From Candidatus Binatia bacterium (GTDB lineage Bacteria > Desulfobacterota > Binatia > UBA12015), in assembly GCA_029248525.1 (NCBI GenBank), contig JAQWJE010000016.1:62001-126000 (forward strand): 64,000 bases of DNA, in the 5' to 3' direction. The translations under genes were made by a program, and so were the position numbers. Below are positions 51,777 to 59,499 of the stretch, one piece after another. Every line of letters begins with the position of its first letter. Within the stretch, counting starts at the first letter, position 1. A model generated the notes under the pieces. The model was not told the origin of the DNA. It searched no databases and saw nothing but the letters and a program-made list of their open reading frames with translations.

Positions 51777-52121
51777 TCAGGCGGGACCCCAGCGGCCATC
51801 GCCAAGGCGTTCGTCGGGTGTCGTCTTTCCCCGGAACAAATAGGCGAGCGCCTGACCCTGATCGAGCAGGCCGATAGCTTCGCGGGAAAAGAGGGTCGGA
51901 TAGTCTTCGTAAGCGTCGAGTGCCGGTAGGAGTTCCGCCGGGATCTCGTAGATTTCGCCGTACACCGTACCTTGCGCGGCCCTCTGCATGCCCGGAAATT
52001 CTCCCAGATCGAAAAGGGCAAAGCCGTCGACAGTTCGGGCCGGCCCGATTCGTCGGGCCTCGGCCAAACGCCAGGCCGCTGATTGTCCCTGCATCAAGGA
52101 TCCGTAAACGAAAAGGCGCAT
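51777..52121 (-). CDS. Gamma-glutamylcyclotransferase-like (AIG2/GGCT) protein
   Basis: 114 aa. The family start LFVYGSLMQGQS gives the substrate-binding YGSL, and LLPALDAYEDYP contains the glutamate that acts as general acid/base. GTVYGEIYEIPAE is the other conserved block. It may cleave gamma-glutamylamines or be a distant relative of unknown substrate. It lies 25 bp downstream of the thiolase-like gene on the same strand, and is possibly the last gene of a P450/thiolase/GGCT unit. Confidence 0.85.
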   Translation of the reverse strand: MRLFVYGSLMQGQSAAWRLAEARRIGPARTVDGFALFDLGEFPGMQRAAQGTVYGEIYEIPAELLPALDAYEDYPTLFSREAIGLLDQGQALAYLFRGKTTPDERLGDGRWGPA

Positions 52122-52146
52122 CGCGGGTACCGAGTCCTTGCCCGAC

Positions 52147-53628
52147 CTACAGTAGCGTCAGCCGGCCCTCGGCGATGCTTGCCGGGAGGCCGCAGAATTC
52201 TTCGTCGCGCAGAATGGCGGCGAGCAGGTCCGGGTCCTCGCTCGACGCCCAGACGCGCTCGCCGGCATCGGTCAGGCAGGCAAATGTCGCCCGGGTCGGT
52301 CCGCTGGCTTCGGCGTGGACGGTGTAGCTCTCGGTGACGGCCTGACCCTGGTAGTTCTCATGCCACGCGCGCTCGGGCAGGCGGGCAAAGTCCTCGCTGA
52401 CGTTCTCGATCCGCGGGGTCGTCGTGGCCCCCGGTTCGGTGCTGTAGGTGGCATAGGCGAATTTCTGGAAGGTGCCCCCGACCGAACCCACCAGGCCGAC
52501 CTCGCCGGGGGTCGTGCGCAGCAATTCGACCATCCTTGCCATCGCGTGCACGACATAACTGCCGAAGGGGCCACCAGAGAAGGTCAACCCGCCGGTGACG
52601 GTCAGCGGGCGTGTCTCGTCGATGCCGAGGGCTGCAGCACTGGCCTGCACGGCAAACGGGAAGCAGGAGTAGAGTTCGATCTGGCTCAGGTTGCCTGCGT
52701 CGACCTCGGAGATCTCGAGCAGTCGTTGCGCGGCCATGGTCATGCCGGGGTGATCATGCAACTTCTCGCGTGCCGAGAGGTAGGCGACATGGTTCATTTC
52801 GACCGCTTCGCGCAGATAGACGCGCTTGTCGTCGGGAATGCCGAAGCGTTGGGCAGCTTGCGTGGAACAAAGAATCAGGGCCGCGCTTTGGTCGACCGCA
52901 ATGTTGGAGGTCATCAGCTTGGTGTAGGGATAGTTCACCATCCGATTTTGTGCGGTCTCGACGCGGATTTCTTCGGCATCGACCGGGCGTTGGATCCAGG
53001 CCGACGGGTTGCCGGTGGCCACGCGGCTCAATCGGGCGGAGATTTCCGCGATGCGACGACGGTGCTCCCCGGGGGCTTCGCCGCGGGCATGGCGCAGCGA
53101 GGTTTCGCACAGGGCAAAGGTGGCTGACGGGATCAACGCGCCGGCGTTCCTCTCGCTTGTCAAAATCGGCTGTGAGCCGTAACTGCCGAGGTTCTCGTGG
53201 GGTTCTCCGGCATCGGATTCTTCCCAGAGCGCGCCGGGATCGAGTTTACGCAGCTTGCGCTTGCTGTACTCGCTTTCGCCGCCGACGATTGCGATCACAT
53301 CGTGCTTGCCGTCGGCGATCTCCTGGCAGGCGCGGTCGATCATGATCTGCACGATATGGCCGCTGATAATGCCGATCGAGGTGCGCGGGTTGTCGGCACC
53401 AATACGGTCGGCCAATACTTTACCCGGATCACCATAGCGCCAGGTGCCGCGTGGCAGATAGATTTTATCGATCGCTGCGAGAAGGTCGGGGGCGCCGGCG
53501 TCGTCGGCTGCGGCGCGCAGGGCTCTTTCCATCATGCCGAGTGGGTCGAGGGCATCGTGCGGGTCGTCGAGGCGCTGGACGTATTGGGCTGCGCCGGCGA
53601 TGACCGGGTGTCGGGGATCAAGGGGCAT
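52147..53628 (-). CDS. Thiolase-like acetyl-CoA acetyltransferase, active-site cysteine not evident
   Basis: 493 aa. The thiolase fold is recognisable (PVIAGAAQYVQR, HDVIAIVGGESEYSKRKLRK, ELYSCFPFAVQASAAAL, GGLTFSGGPFGSYVVHAMAR), but the nucleophile region reads IISGHIVQIMIDRACQE and lacks the usual N-terminal cysteine; an extra C-terminal domain (about 400-493) replaces the normal ending. This subfamily is widespread in lipid- and steroid-degrading bacteria and is annotated acetyl-CoA acetyltransferase. It may act as a lyase or be non-catalytic. It is 21 bp downstream of a P450 gene. Confidence 0.78.
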   Translation of the reverse strand: MPLDPRHPVIAGAAQYVQRLDDPHDALDPLGMMERALRAAADDAGAPDLLAAIDKIYLPRGTWRYGDPGKVLADRIGADNPRTSIGIISGHIVQIMIDRACQEIADGKHDVIAIVGGESEYSKRKLRKLDPGALWEESDAGEPHENLGSYGSQPILTSERNAGALIPSATFALCETSLRHARGEAPGEHRRRIAEISARLSRVATGNPSAWIQRPVDAEEIRVETAQNRMVNYPYTKLMTSNIAVDQSAALILCSTQAAQRFGIPDDKRVYLREAVEMNHVAYLSAREKLHDHPGMTMAAQRLLEISEVDAGNLSQIELYSCFPFAVQASAAALGIDETRPLTVTGGLTFSGGPFGSYVVHAMARMVELLRTTPGEVGLVGSVGGTFQKFAYATYSTEPGATTTPRIENVSEDFARLPERAWHENYQGQAVTESYTVHAEASGPTRATFACLTDAGERVWASSEDPDLLAAILRDEEFCGLPASIAEGRLTLL

Positions 53629-53649
53629 GGTGCTCTCCGGTAAAATGGA

Positions 53650-54918
53650 TCAGTGGGTACGGGCCGCGTTCAGGGCCACGGGCATCCGCTTGATGCCGTT
53701 GATGAAGTTCGAGCGCAGGCGCTCGACCGGACCCGCAAGCTGCAGACTCGGGTAACGGGTCAGCAGTTCTTCGAGGGCAACACGCATCTCGAGTCGTGCC
53801 ATATGACTGCCGGCGCAGAAATGCGTGCCGGTACCGAAGGCCAGATGCTGGCTGTCGCGGGTGATGTCGAAACGGTCGGGGTCGGGGAAGATCTCGGGAT
53901 CGCGGTTGGCCGCGCCGTAGTACATCACGACCTTGTCGCCGCGGCGGATTTCCTGATCGCCGATCTTGGTGTCCTGCATCGCGGTGCGCCGGAACTGCAT
54001 GACGGGGGTCGAGAAGCGCAGCATCTCCTCGATTGCGCCGGGCAGGAGCGAGAGGTCGTTTTGCAGCAGTTCGCGTTGTTCGGGGTGCTCGCAGAGGGCC
54101 TGCATGCCGCCGCTGAGGGCATTGCGGGTGGTCTCGTTGCCGGCGATCAACAGCAGGAAGAAGTTCATGCCCAGCTTGAGTCGGCTGAGCGGCTGGTCGC
54201 GCAGGTTACCGTTGACCAGACTCGACCAGATATCGTCGGTCGGGTGGCGACGTTTTTTGCGGGCGAGGCGGGCAGCATAGAAAAAAAGCTCCAGCACCGA
54301 GAATCGCGCCCAGAAGTTATTGCTCACGCCGGGGTCGGAAGATCCGATCAGGTTGTTGGTCCAGCGATAGAATTTACCCGAGTCCTTGTCGGGGACGCCC
54401 AGAAAGGCCGTCAGGGCTCGTAGCGAGATCGGCGCTGAGAAACCGTCCACGAAATCGATTTCGGTTTCTCCGACCAACTTGCCGAGCGTGTCGTGGACGA
54501 TCTTACGGGTATGTTCCTCGGTTTGGGCGACCGTGCGCGGCTTGAAATGCGGGCTCATCAACTTGCGCAATTCGGTATGCGAGGGCGGGTCCATATTGAT
54601 CATCTGCTGCTGCATATTGGCCCGGTCGCGCGGGTGCATATCCGACATGATGCTGGTGCCGGTCTCGGACGAGAAGATATCGGCGTTTTTGGAAACAAAC
54701 GCGACGTCTTCGTAGCGGGTCAACGTCCAGTAGCCCGCACCCTGCGGCACTCCGGGGAGAGGGCATTCCGGTTGCCAATGCACGGGGTCATTTTCGCGCA
54801 ATTGGCGGAAGTGTTCGTGCGGGACGCCGGCGACAAAGGCCTCCGGGTTCGAGAGATCAACAGCAGACACGGGGAGAACGATAGCTTGTCGGTGGTTGTG
54901 CCCGCAATAGATGGGCAT
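53650..54918 (-). CDS. Cytochrome P450
   Basis: 422 aa if started at 54918; 54933 is an alternative, and longer starts would run into the DUF309 gene. The I-helix has LLLIAGNETTRNALSGG (AGxET), the K-helix EEMLRFSTPVMQFRR (ExxR) and the haem loop AFGTGTHFCAGSHMARLEM with the cysteinyl ligand Cys368 (numbered from 54918). Soluble bacterial CYP class; the closest motif context is with CYP125/CYP142-like or terpene/steroid hydroxylases, but assignment to a CYP family needs alignment. It is upstream of a thiolase-like gene, suggesting side-chain oxidation. Confidence 0.93.
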   Translation of the reverse strand: MPIYCGHNHRQAIVLPVSAVDLSNPEAFVAGVPHEHFRQLRENDPVHWQPECPLPGVPQGAGYWTLTRYEDVAFVSKNADIFSSETGTSIMSDMHPRDRANMQQQMINMDPPSHTELRKLMSPHFKPRTVAQTEEHTRKIVHDTLGKLVGETEIDFVDGFSAPISLRALTAFLGVPDKDSGKFYRWTNNLIGSSDPGVSNNFWARFSVLELFFYAARLARKKRRHPTDDIWSSLVNGNLRDQPLSRLKLGMNFFLLLIAGNETTRNALSGGMQALCEHPEQRELLQNDLSLLPGAIEEMLRFSTPVMQFRRTAMQDTKIGDQEIRRGDKVVMYYGAANRDPEIFPDPDRFDITRDSQHLAFGTGTHFCAGSHMARLEMRVALEELLTRYPSLQLAGPVERLRSNFINGIKRMPVALNAARTH

Positions 54919-54967
54919 TCGGTATGGACCCATTGGAACCACCGATCGGCCCGCTGAGCGGGAATTC

Positions 54968-55372
54968 TCAGGAGCCGGAGGATTTTCGCTGCCGGGGCAT
55001 GGGTTGGAGCCGTGGCGGGGATTTCGCCAGGTCGACCTCACCGCCCCGGCCCTTCTCCAGCAGAGCGATGTCGCGGATCGCGCGCGCCCGCAGGGGCGTG
55101 AGGTGAATGCCGCCGGCCACCTCGGGATAGGCCTCCATGGTCTCGAGCCCGCGCCGCAGCATACGAGCCGCCCCGGAATCGAGACGTTGCGAGGTCTTAT
55201 GATAGCCGACAGCGACGCGGATCAGGCCGAGGTGGAGGTCCCAGAGCTCATCGGGCGTATCGTCGAGAACCTCCTCGATTTCCTCGTGGGCTTCAAAGTA
55301 GTTGCCGGCATTGAACTCGCGCGCGGCTCGCAGAACCGCTGCTCGTACCGGATCTGATTCGGATGCGCTCAC
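54968..55372 (-). CDS. DUF309 family protein
   Basis: 134 aa. The family signature NAGNYFEAHEEIEEVLDDTPDELWDLHLGLIRVAVGYHK lies at residues about 20-60; ARMLRRGLETMEAYPEVAGGI follows. It is an all-helical cytoplasmic protein of unknown function. It is 49 bp upstream of the P450 start on the same strand and could be co-transcribed. Confidence 0.82.
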   Translation of the reverse strand: MSASESDPVRAAVLRAAREFNAGNYFEAHEEIEEVLDDTPDELWDLHLGLIRVAVGYHKTSQRLDSGAARMLRRGLETMEAYPEVAGGIHLTPLRARAIRDIALLEKGRGGEVDLAKSPPRLQPMPRQRKSSGS

Positions 55373-55508
55373 CCGGCGACCTTATCACCGGTGCCGAATT
55401 TGTCTCAACTCAGCACCCGCGCCGCGGGCCAGAAGGTTTCCGCGGGTCACCTGCTCCCGCGGATCCCGCACGCACACCTCCCTGCGGTGCGCGACGATAT
55501 CAGGCGGT

Positions 55509-56768
55509 TTACGCGGTACAGGTCTGCAGGAAGTCCCGCAGGCGTGTGTAGAAGTCGATACGATTGGGCTGGTGGATGAACCCATGCCAATCCTCGTAGA
55601 GGACGATCTCGCTCTTTTTTTCAGCATCCTCCAACGCGTCCTGCATGCGGACGCTATGCTTGTGGGGAACGATGCCATCGTGGCGGCCATGAGCCAGAAG
55701 GACCGGATCTTCGATCTTCGCGACCAGATTGATCGGTGAATTTTGCCGCAGGCGTTCCGCTTCGCCCTCGACCCGCAGATCTCCCCAAGCGAGCTTGTTG
55801 GCGGCGCCATAGATGAGCCAGCGCTGGCGGTTTACCATGTCGTACATGTCGGTGACTGGTGCCAAAGGGGCACCGCACCGGTAAAGTTCAGGATGTTTTG
55901 CGAGACCCATCAGGGACGCGTATCCACCGTGGCTCGCGCCATAGATTGCGACTCTTTCGGGATCGGCGATTCCCTGCTCGATGATCCAGCGTGTGCCGTC
56001 GGTGATGTCGTCCTGAATCCGGTCGCCGACCTGACGATAGCCTGCCTTCATATGTTCTTCTCCGAGGCCCTCCGAGCCTCGGAAATTGATCTGCAACACG
56101 GCAAAGCCATTGTCCGCAAGAAATTGAGTTGTCCGATCGAAATGTTGCGAGTCGCGGGCCCAAGGGCCGCCATGAGGGTAGATGATGGTCGGGAGGTTCT
56201 TGGCCGGCCCATTTTTGGGCAGGGTCAGATAACCTTCGAGCGGGTAGCCATCGCGCGTCTTGAAATTGATCTTGCGGACCCTGGCGATAGAACCATCTCG
56301 GATCATCGGCAGCTTGCTGTAAAGCTCCCGAATATTTTTCGTGGGTCGGTCGTAGAGATAGATCCGCGGGGTCTGCTCGGGACCGTCGACGTAGTAAAGC
56401 TTACGTTTTTCGTCGAGGCTTCGGCTGGTCTCGAAGATATTACCTCCGCCCAATGCCTTGCGAATCGCATCGAATTCCCTTTGGGACTGCTTGTCCAGGA
56501 AATGAATATTGTAGGTGTCGCCCAGCCAATAGACTCCCTCCAGCACTTTTCGCTTTTTATCGAAGATCAAGCTGTGGACGTCATATTTGGGGTGCGAATA
56601 GACCAGTTTCCCCAACTTCTTGGCCGAAATATCGAACTCATATACCCCGGCGGTGCCGGACGGACTTCGCTTGCTGACGTAGACGATATTCTTGTCGAAG
56701 CTGAAGCCCAAGGGGGTGATTGTTCGGGCGTCCTTACCAGTTTTTGCCGAAGAGGCGCTGGTTGTCAC
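55509..56768 (-). CDS. S9-family prolyl oligopeptidase-like peptidase, C-terminal part (frameshifted)
   Basis: This frame carries about 410 residues of the propeller tail and the whole alpha/beta-hydrolase domain: IIYPHGGPWARDSQHFDR, VAIYGASHGGYASLMGLAKH (nucleophile elbow, GxSxGG), acid in AHGRHDGIVPHKH and histidine in EDWHGFIHQPNRIDFY. The triad is intact. It has no proper start and joins the N-terminal piece (56734-57153) through one frame change at a run of five T/A (56741-56745); removing one base gives a continuous protein of about 547 aa, somewhat short for this family (about 640-680 aa). It may be a pseudogene or a sequencing error. Confidence 0.75.
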   Translation of the reverse strand: MTTSASSAKTGKDARTITPLGFSFDKNIVYVSKRSPSGTAGVYEFDISAKKLGKLVYSHPKYDVHSLIFDKKRKVLEGVYWLGDTYNIHFLDKQSQREFDAIRKALGGGNIFETSRSLDEKRKLYYVDGPEQTPRIYLYDRPTKNIRELYSKLPMIRDGSIARVRKINFKTRDGYPLEGYLTLPKNGPAKNLPTIIYPHGGPWARDSQHFDRTTQFLADNGFAVLQINFRGSEGLGEEHMKAGYRQVGDRIQDDITDGTRWIIEQGIADPERVAIYGASHGGYASLMGLAKHPELYRCGAPLAPVTDMYDMVNRQRWLIYGAANKLAWGDLRVEGEAERLRQNSPINLVAKIEDPVLLAHGRHDGIVPHKHSVRMQDALEDAEKKSEIVLYEDWHGFIHQPNRIDFYTRLRDFLQTCTA

Positions 56769-57153
56769 CGTTGCGGTCCATCCCGATCATCCAATTCCTG
56801 CGGCCAACGCTGCCATCGATGTAGGTGTAGTTGTTGGGCCAACTGACAGTCGCAAGGATTCTGTCTTCATTCGCCCACTGCACTCCATGAAGGTATTGCT
56901 TGGTCGAATCGAGTCGTGCGATCGGTGCTCGCTTGTCAGTTTCCAGATCCCAGACCAGCACCAGATTCTGTCCCTCATGATGGACCACGCCGGCGATATA
57001 GCGGCCGCTGGGCGAAAGCGCCGGGCCGCGCAGATAGCCGTCCTGCGCATAGGCCTCTACCGGAAGCGATTTACCGGGAGCGGCGGCAGCCCGTGGTGCT
57101 GAGGCCACGATGGCGCCAAGAACCAATAACGAGATCCAGATCCGATTTTTCAT
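56734..57153 (-). CDS. S9-family peptidase, N-terminal part (frameshifted)
   Basis: 139 codons with a signal peptide (MKNRIWISLLVLGAIVASAPRAAAA) and CAGGAG eight bases upstream, so this is the true start of the gene. It encodes the first propeller blades (YLRGPALSPSGRYIAGVVHH, RNWMIGMDRNGDNQRLF) and stops at 56734 directly after the homopolymer where the frame changes. The rest of the gene continues in the frame 55509-56768. Secretion to the periplasm is implied. Confidence 0.72.
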   Translation of the reverse strand: MKNRIWISLLVLGAIVASAPRAAAAPGKSLPVEAYAQDGYLRGPALSPSGRYIAGVVHHEGQNLVLVWDLETDKRAPIARLDSTKQYLHGVQWANEDRILATVSWPNNYTYIDGSVGRRNWMIGMDRNGDNQRLFGKNW

Positions 57154-57530
57154 CCGACAACTCCTGAAATTTTCTGCAAGGCAGGTTTGGGTTCCTTGTC
57201 CACGGAGGAGGCGTCGGTGCAAGCAGAAGCAAGGTCCGTGCTGCGGCCAAGCGTCTCACTGGTTCCATCTGGTTGCGAGAAGAATTTCTGCCGGCCCGGA
57301 ATTCAAGGGCTTTTTTGGGGTCTCGTGGTGCCTATTTGCCCCAGATCGCTGCAGGTAGCTCTTTCTGGCCTCAGGTGGTTCCGGGTGGTGTCCGCTGGAC
57401 TCAGGTGGTCGGGCGTGGACTTGGGTGGCATCGCGCGGTCGCGCGCGACACGGCGTGGCCTCGCGCGACTCCGCGGGATGAGTCGAGAGCGGCGATTGCC
57501 GTCGTGACGGATAGCGCTCCAGCGAGGCTC
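57154..57530 (-). other. 377-bp gap with G-rich imperfect repeats
   Basis: I see no gene here. On the plus strand 57365-57475 is unusual: imperfect tandem units of the form CTCAGGTGGT/GGGTGG followed by alternating CGCGC-rich sequence. It could form G-quadruplex-like or slipped structures. The promoter of the S9 gene must lie in the first part, near 57160-57250. Confidence 0.45.
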
Positions 57531-58232
57531 TCAGGAAGTTTTGGATCCCATTGGAGTATAACGGATCAGGACACGCGAACCGTCCGGCAGTCCCTCGCGG
57601 AATCCTTTTTCAAAGCGCGGCCAACTTTTGGGATATTTGGCTGCCAGACCGTCGCAGAATCGCTGGTAGAGGGCAGGGTCCTCCACAAAAGCGCCGGTGG
57701 CGCGCAGGGACGGTCCGTCGCGTTTGCCAATCCAGATCTTGGCGCCATCGCGTCCCCATCCCAAACGCTTCGCCCGCCACGAGTCGGGGCGGGTGCCGAC
57801 GTAGATCGCGCCATCGATGACCTCAAACCAGATCTCGGCCGGTTTGCTCAGCGAACCATCCTTCCGGGTGCTCGATAGATAGATATAGGTCGCCTCGGCA
57901 AGCTCGCGGCTCTCGGCGGCGGTCAATGCGCGTGGGGTTGTCGCGGTGGTTTCCGTCGTTGTTCCCGTGGATGTGGCTGTCGTCGGCTTTGCGGTGGTCA
58001 CGGCCTGCGGCGCCGAAGCAGCCACGGCAAGGTCGCCGGCTGCACCCACGGGCGAATTTGTCTCCTCCGAACTGCCGGCAAACGCGTGGGTGGCCAACCC
58101 CAGCAGCGCGGTGGTCAGGGCGATGACCAGCAGGCACGAATCCTTCCCGCGCGCGACCTCCGGTGGTGGTGAGAGGACGGGGATCGATTCATCCCAGGCT
58201 TCGCCCGAGGGGTCTTCGTTTGGGTCAAACAT
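57531..58232 (-). CDS. Membrane-anchored DUF2255/PNPOx-like split-barrel protein
   Basis: 233 aa from ATG 58232 (AGGAAAAG upstream; the longer frame to 58268 lacks this). A hydrophobic stretch (CLLVIALTTALLGLATHAFA) acts as an anchor or signal, then a low-complexity Thr/Ala region (residues about 80-110), then the domain EATYIYLSSTRKDGSLSKPA, VGTRPDSWRAKRLGWGRDGAKIWIG and FVEDPALYQRFCDGLAAKY. This matches the pyridoxamine-phosphate-oxidase-like/DUF2255 fold used by flavin or F420 proteins. Cofactor and role are unknown. Confidence 0.68.
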   Translation of the reverse strand: MFDPNEDPSGEAWDESIPVLSPPPEVARGKDSCLLVIALTTALLGLATHAFAGSSEETNSPVGAAGDLAVAASAPQAVTTAKPTTATSTGTTTETTATTPRALTAAESRELAEATYIYLSSTRKDGSLSKPAEIWFEVIDGAIYVGTRPDSWRAKRLGWGRDGAKIWIGKRDGPSLRATGAFVEDPALYQRFCDGLAAKYPKSWPRFEKGFREGLPDGSRVLIRYTPMGSKTS

Positions 58233-58376
58233 ATCTCTTTTCCTGCGCTGGTTCGCGATCAGATGCAAGAGCCGGTGGCGAAGTCTATGAGCTTCGCGCC
58301 TGCGGTGCCGGTATGCGGGCGTTTTGCGGGGCGGGCGGGTTGACCCAACCGGGCAGTCGCGATTCCATGAGGAGCG

Positions 58377-58979
58377 ATGAGGCGGCGTTGGTGGAGACCG
58401 GGACGACGGCCCCCGATGGTGGTTTTACGGTCGGTTCTCTCGGGGTTTTTGCTGGCGATTGCCCTTGGCGGGCTCGCGCTGGCGGTGTTTTTTTCCGAAA
58501 ACTCGCCAGGATTCTTCCTGCTGGTGCTCGGCGCCTTGTTGGTCCTATGCCTGTACCGATCGCACCGGTATCGCCGCCGGTTTCTGCGCCTGCAGTTGAG
58601 GGATCTCGACCGGTTGAGCGGCGCGGACTTCGAGCGATGGATTCAGGTTCTGCTGGCCCAGGCAGGCTTTCATATTGAGGACCGGCCCGTCGCGGAAGAC
58701 TTCGGCGTCGACGTTCTGGCGACCTACCGCGGCGTTCGGATCGGGATTCAAGCCAAGCGATACGAGCGCAATGTGGGCAATGCCGCCGTGCAGGAAGTGC
58801 ACGCAGGAGCCGATTACCACAGCTGTGATCTTGCCGCGGTCGTCACCCAATCGGGTTATACGAAAGCGGCCCGAGCACAGGCGGAACGGTTACCGCGGCG
58901 TTGTGTCCTGATCGGTCGGGATGAATTGCCCGGCCTGATCGAGATCCTGCAGGATGAGGCTCGAGGCCACCGCGCCTGA
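58377..58979 (+). CDS. Membrane-anchored Mrr-like restriction endonuclease-fold protein
   Basis: 200 aa. Two hydrophobic segments at the start (VLSGFLLAIALGGLALAVFF, LLVLGALLVLCLY) are followed by a basic stretch and an Mrr_cat domain: GADFERWIQVLLAQAGFHIE, the catalytic core DFGVDVLATYRGVRIGIQAKRY (D...QxK) and AVVTQSGYTKAARAQAERL. Such membrane-tethered Mrr-like nucleases are often placed near defence or genome-maintenance genes. Here they are not, so function is open. GGAG is only a few bases before the ATG. Confidence 0.75.
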   Translation: MRRRWWRPGRRPPMVVLRSVLSGFLLAIALGGLALAVFFSENSPGFFLLVLGALLVLCLYRSHRYRRRFLRLQLRDLDRLSGADFERWIQVLLAQAGFHIEDRPVAEDFGVDVLATYRGVRIGIQAKRYERNVGNAAVQEVHAGADYHSCDLAAVVTQSGYTKAARAQAERLPRRCVLIGRDELPGLIEILQDEARGHRA

Positions 58980-58983
58980 CCGC

Positions 58984-59106
58984 CTAGCTGCACGCCCAAA
59001 GCAGGGCCCCGACCAATGCTGTCGCGCTGAAGACAAGGTCGATCGCGAGACCGGCTGGATCGGTCCAACGCCTGCGCGCAATTTTGAAATGAGATGCCTT
59101 CAACAT
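58984..59106 (-). CDS. Small 40-aa membrane protein
   Basis: 40 aa with a perfect AGGAGG eight bases before the ATG at 59106, a stronger start signal than most genes here. Sequence: a basic, positively charged N terminus (LKASHFKIARRRW) then one hydrophobic helix (GLAIDLVFSATALVGALLWA) and a terminal Cys-Ser. It faces the Mrr-like gene tail to tail, with 4 bp between stops. No family is recognised. It may be a single-span membrane peptide or regulator. Confidence 0.6.
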   Translation of the reverse strand: MLKASHFKIARRRWTDPAGLAIDLVFSATALVGALLWACS

Positions 59107-59499
59107 TATCGAGCCTCCTGGCTTCGGAATCGAACCGCGCTCTCCATGGTCCGCTCTGTGGAGCATGCAAGGGCTGTGCCTTTTGCTGTCTTTTTGGGGC
59201 CGCTTGGCGTGAAGGGGGATTCTTCGAGAGTTCAGCGTGGGTTTTTCCAAGAGAATGCGCATGCCGATCTATGAGAGCTCGGAGAGCCTGACCGTTGTTT
59301 GCGCAAGTTTCTGCGCAGCCTGAACGGATGTCCTTCGCGCCACTGGGTGCGGACGCTGCCGGGAATCCCGGCCGGGAGGAAGGCCCGACTGCAGGCGGTG
59401 GTCCGGCCTCGGGCGTCCCGGTGGTGGACCATGGGATTTATGGTCGGTTCAGTTCGGTTCGGCTGGCGCAGTTGCCAGCAGGCCCGCTAAGAGAAGGCC
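59107..59499 (+). other. 393-bp intergenic region upstream of the GH3 gene
   Basis: No supportable gene. Frames present here lack start signals and recognisable domains. It must hold the divergent promoters of the 40-aa gene and the GH3 gene. Direct GGTTCGG/GGTTCAG-type repeats occur near 59450. I see no clear regulatory site. Confidence 0.4.

Noticed and set aside
57187-57507. A 106-codon plus-strand frame in the S9 upstream gap
   Set aside because: Repetitive Arg/Gly/Leu composition, no domain, no start signal; it covers the G-rich repeats.
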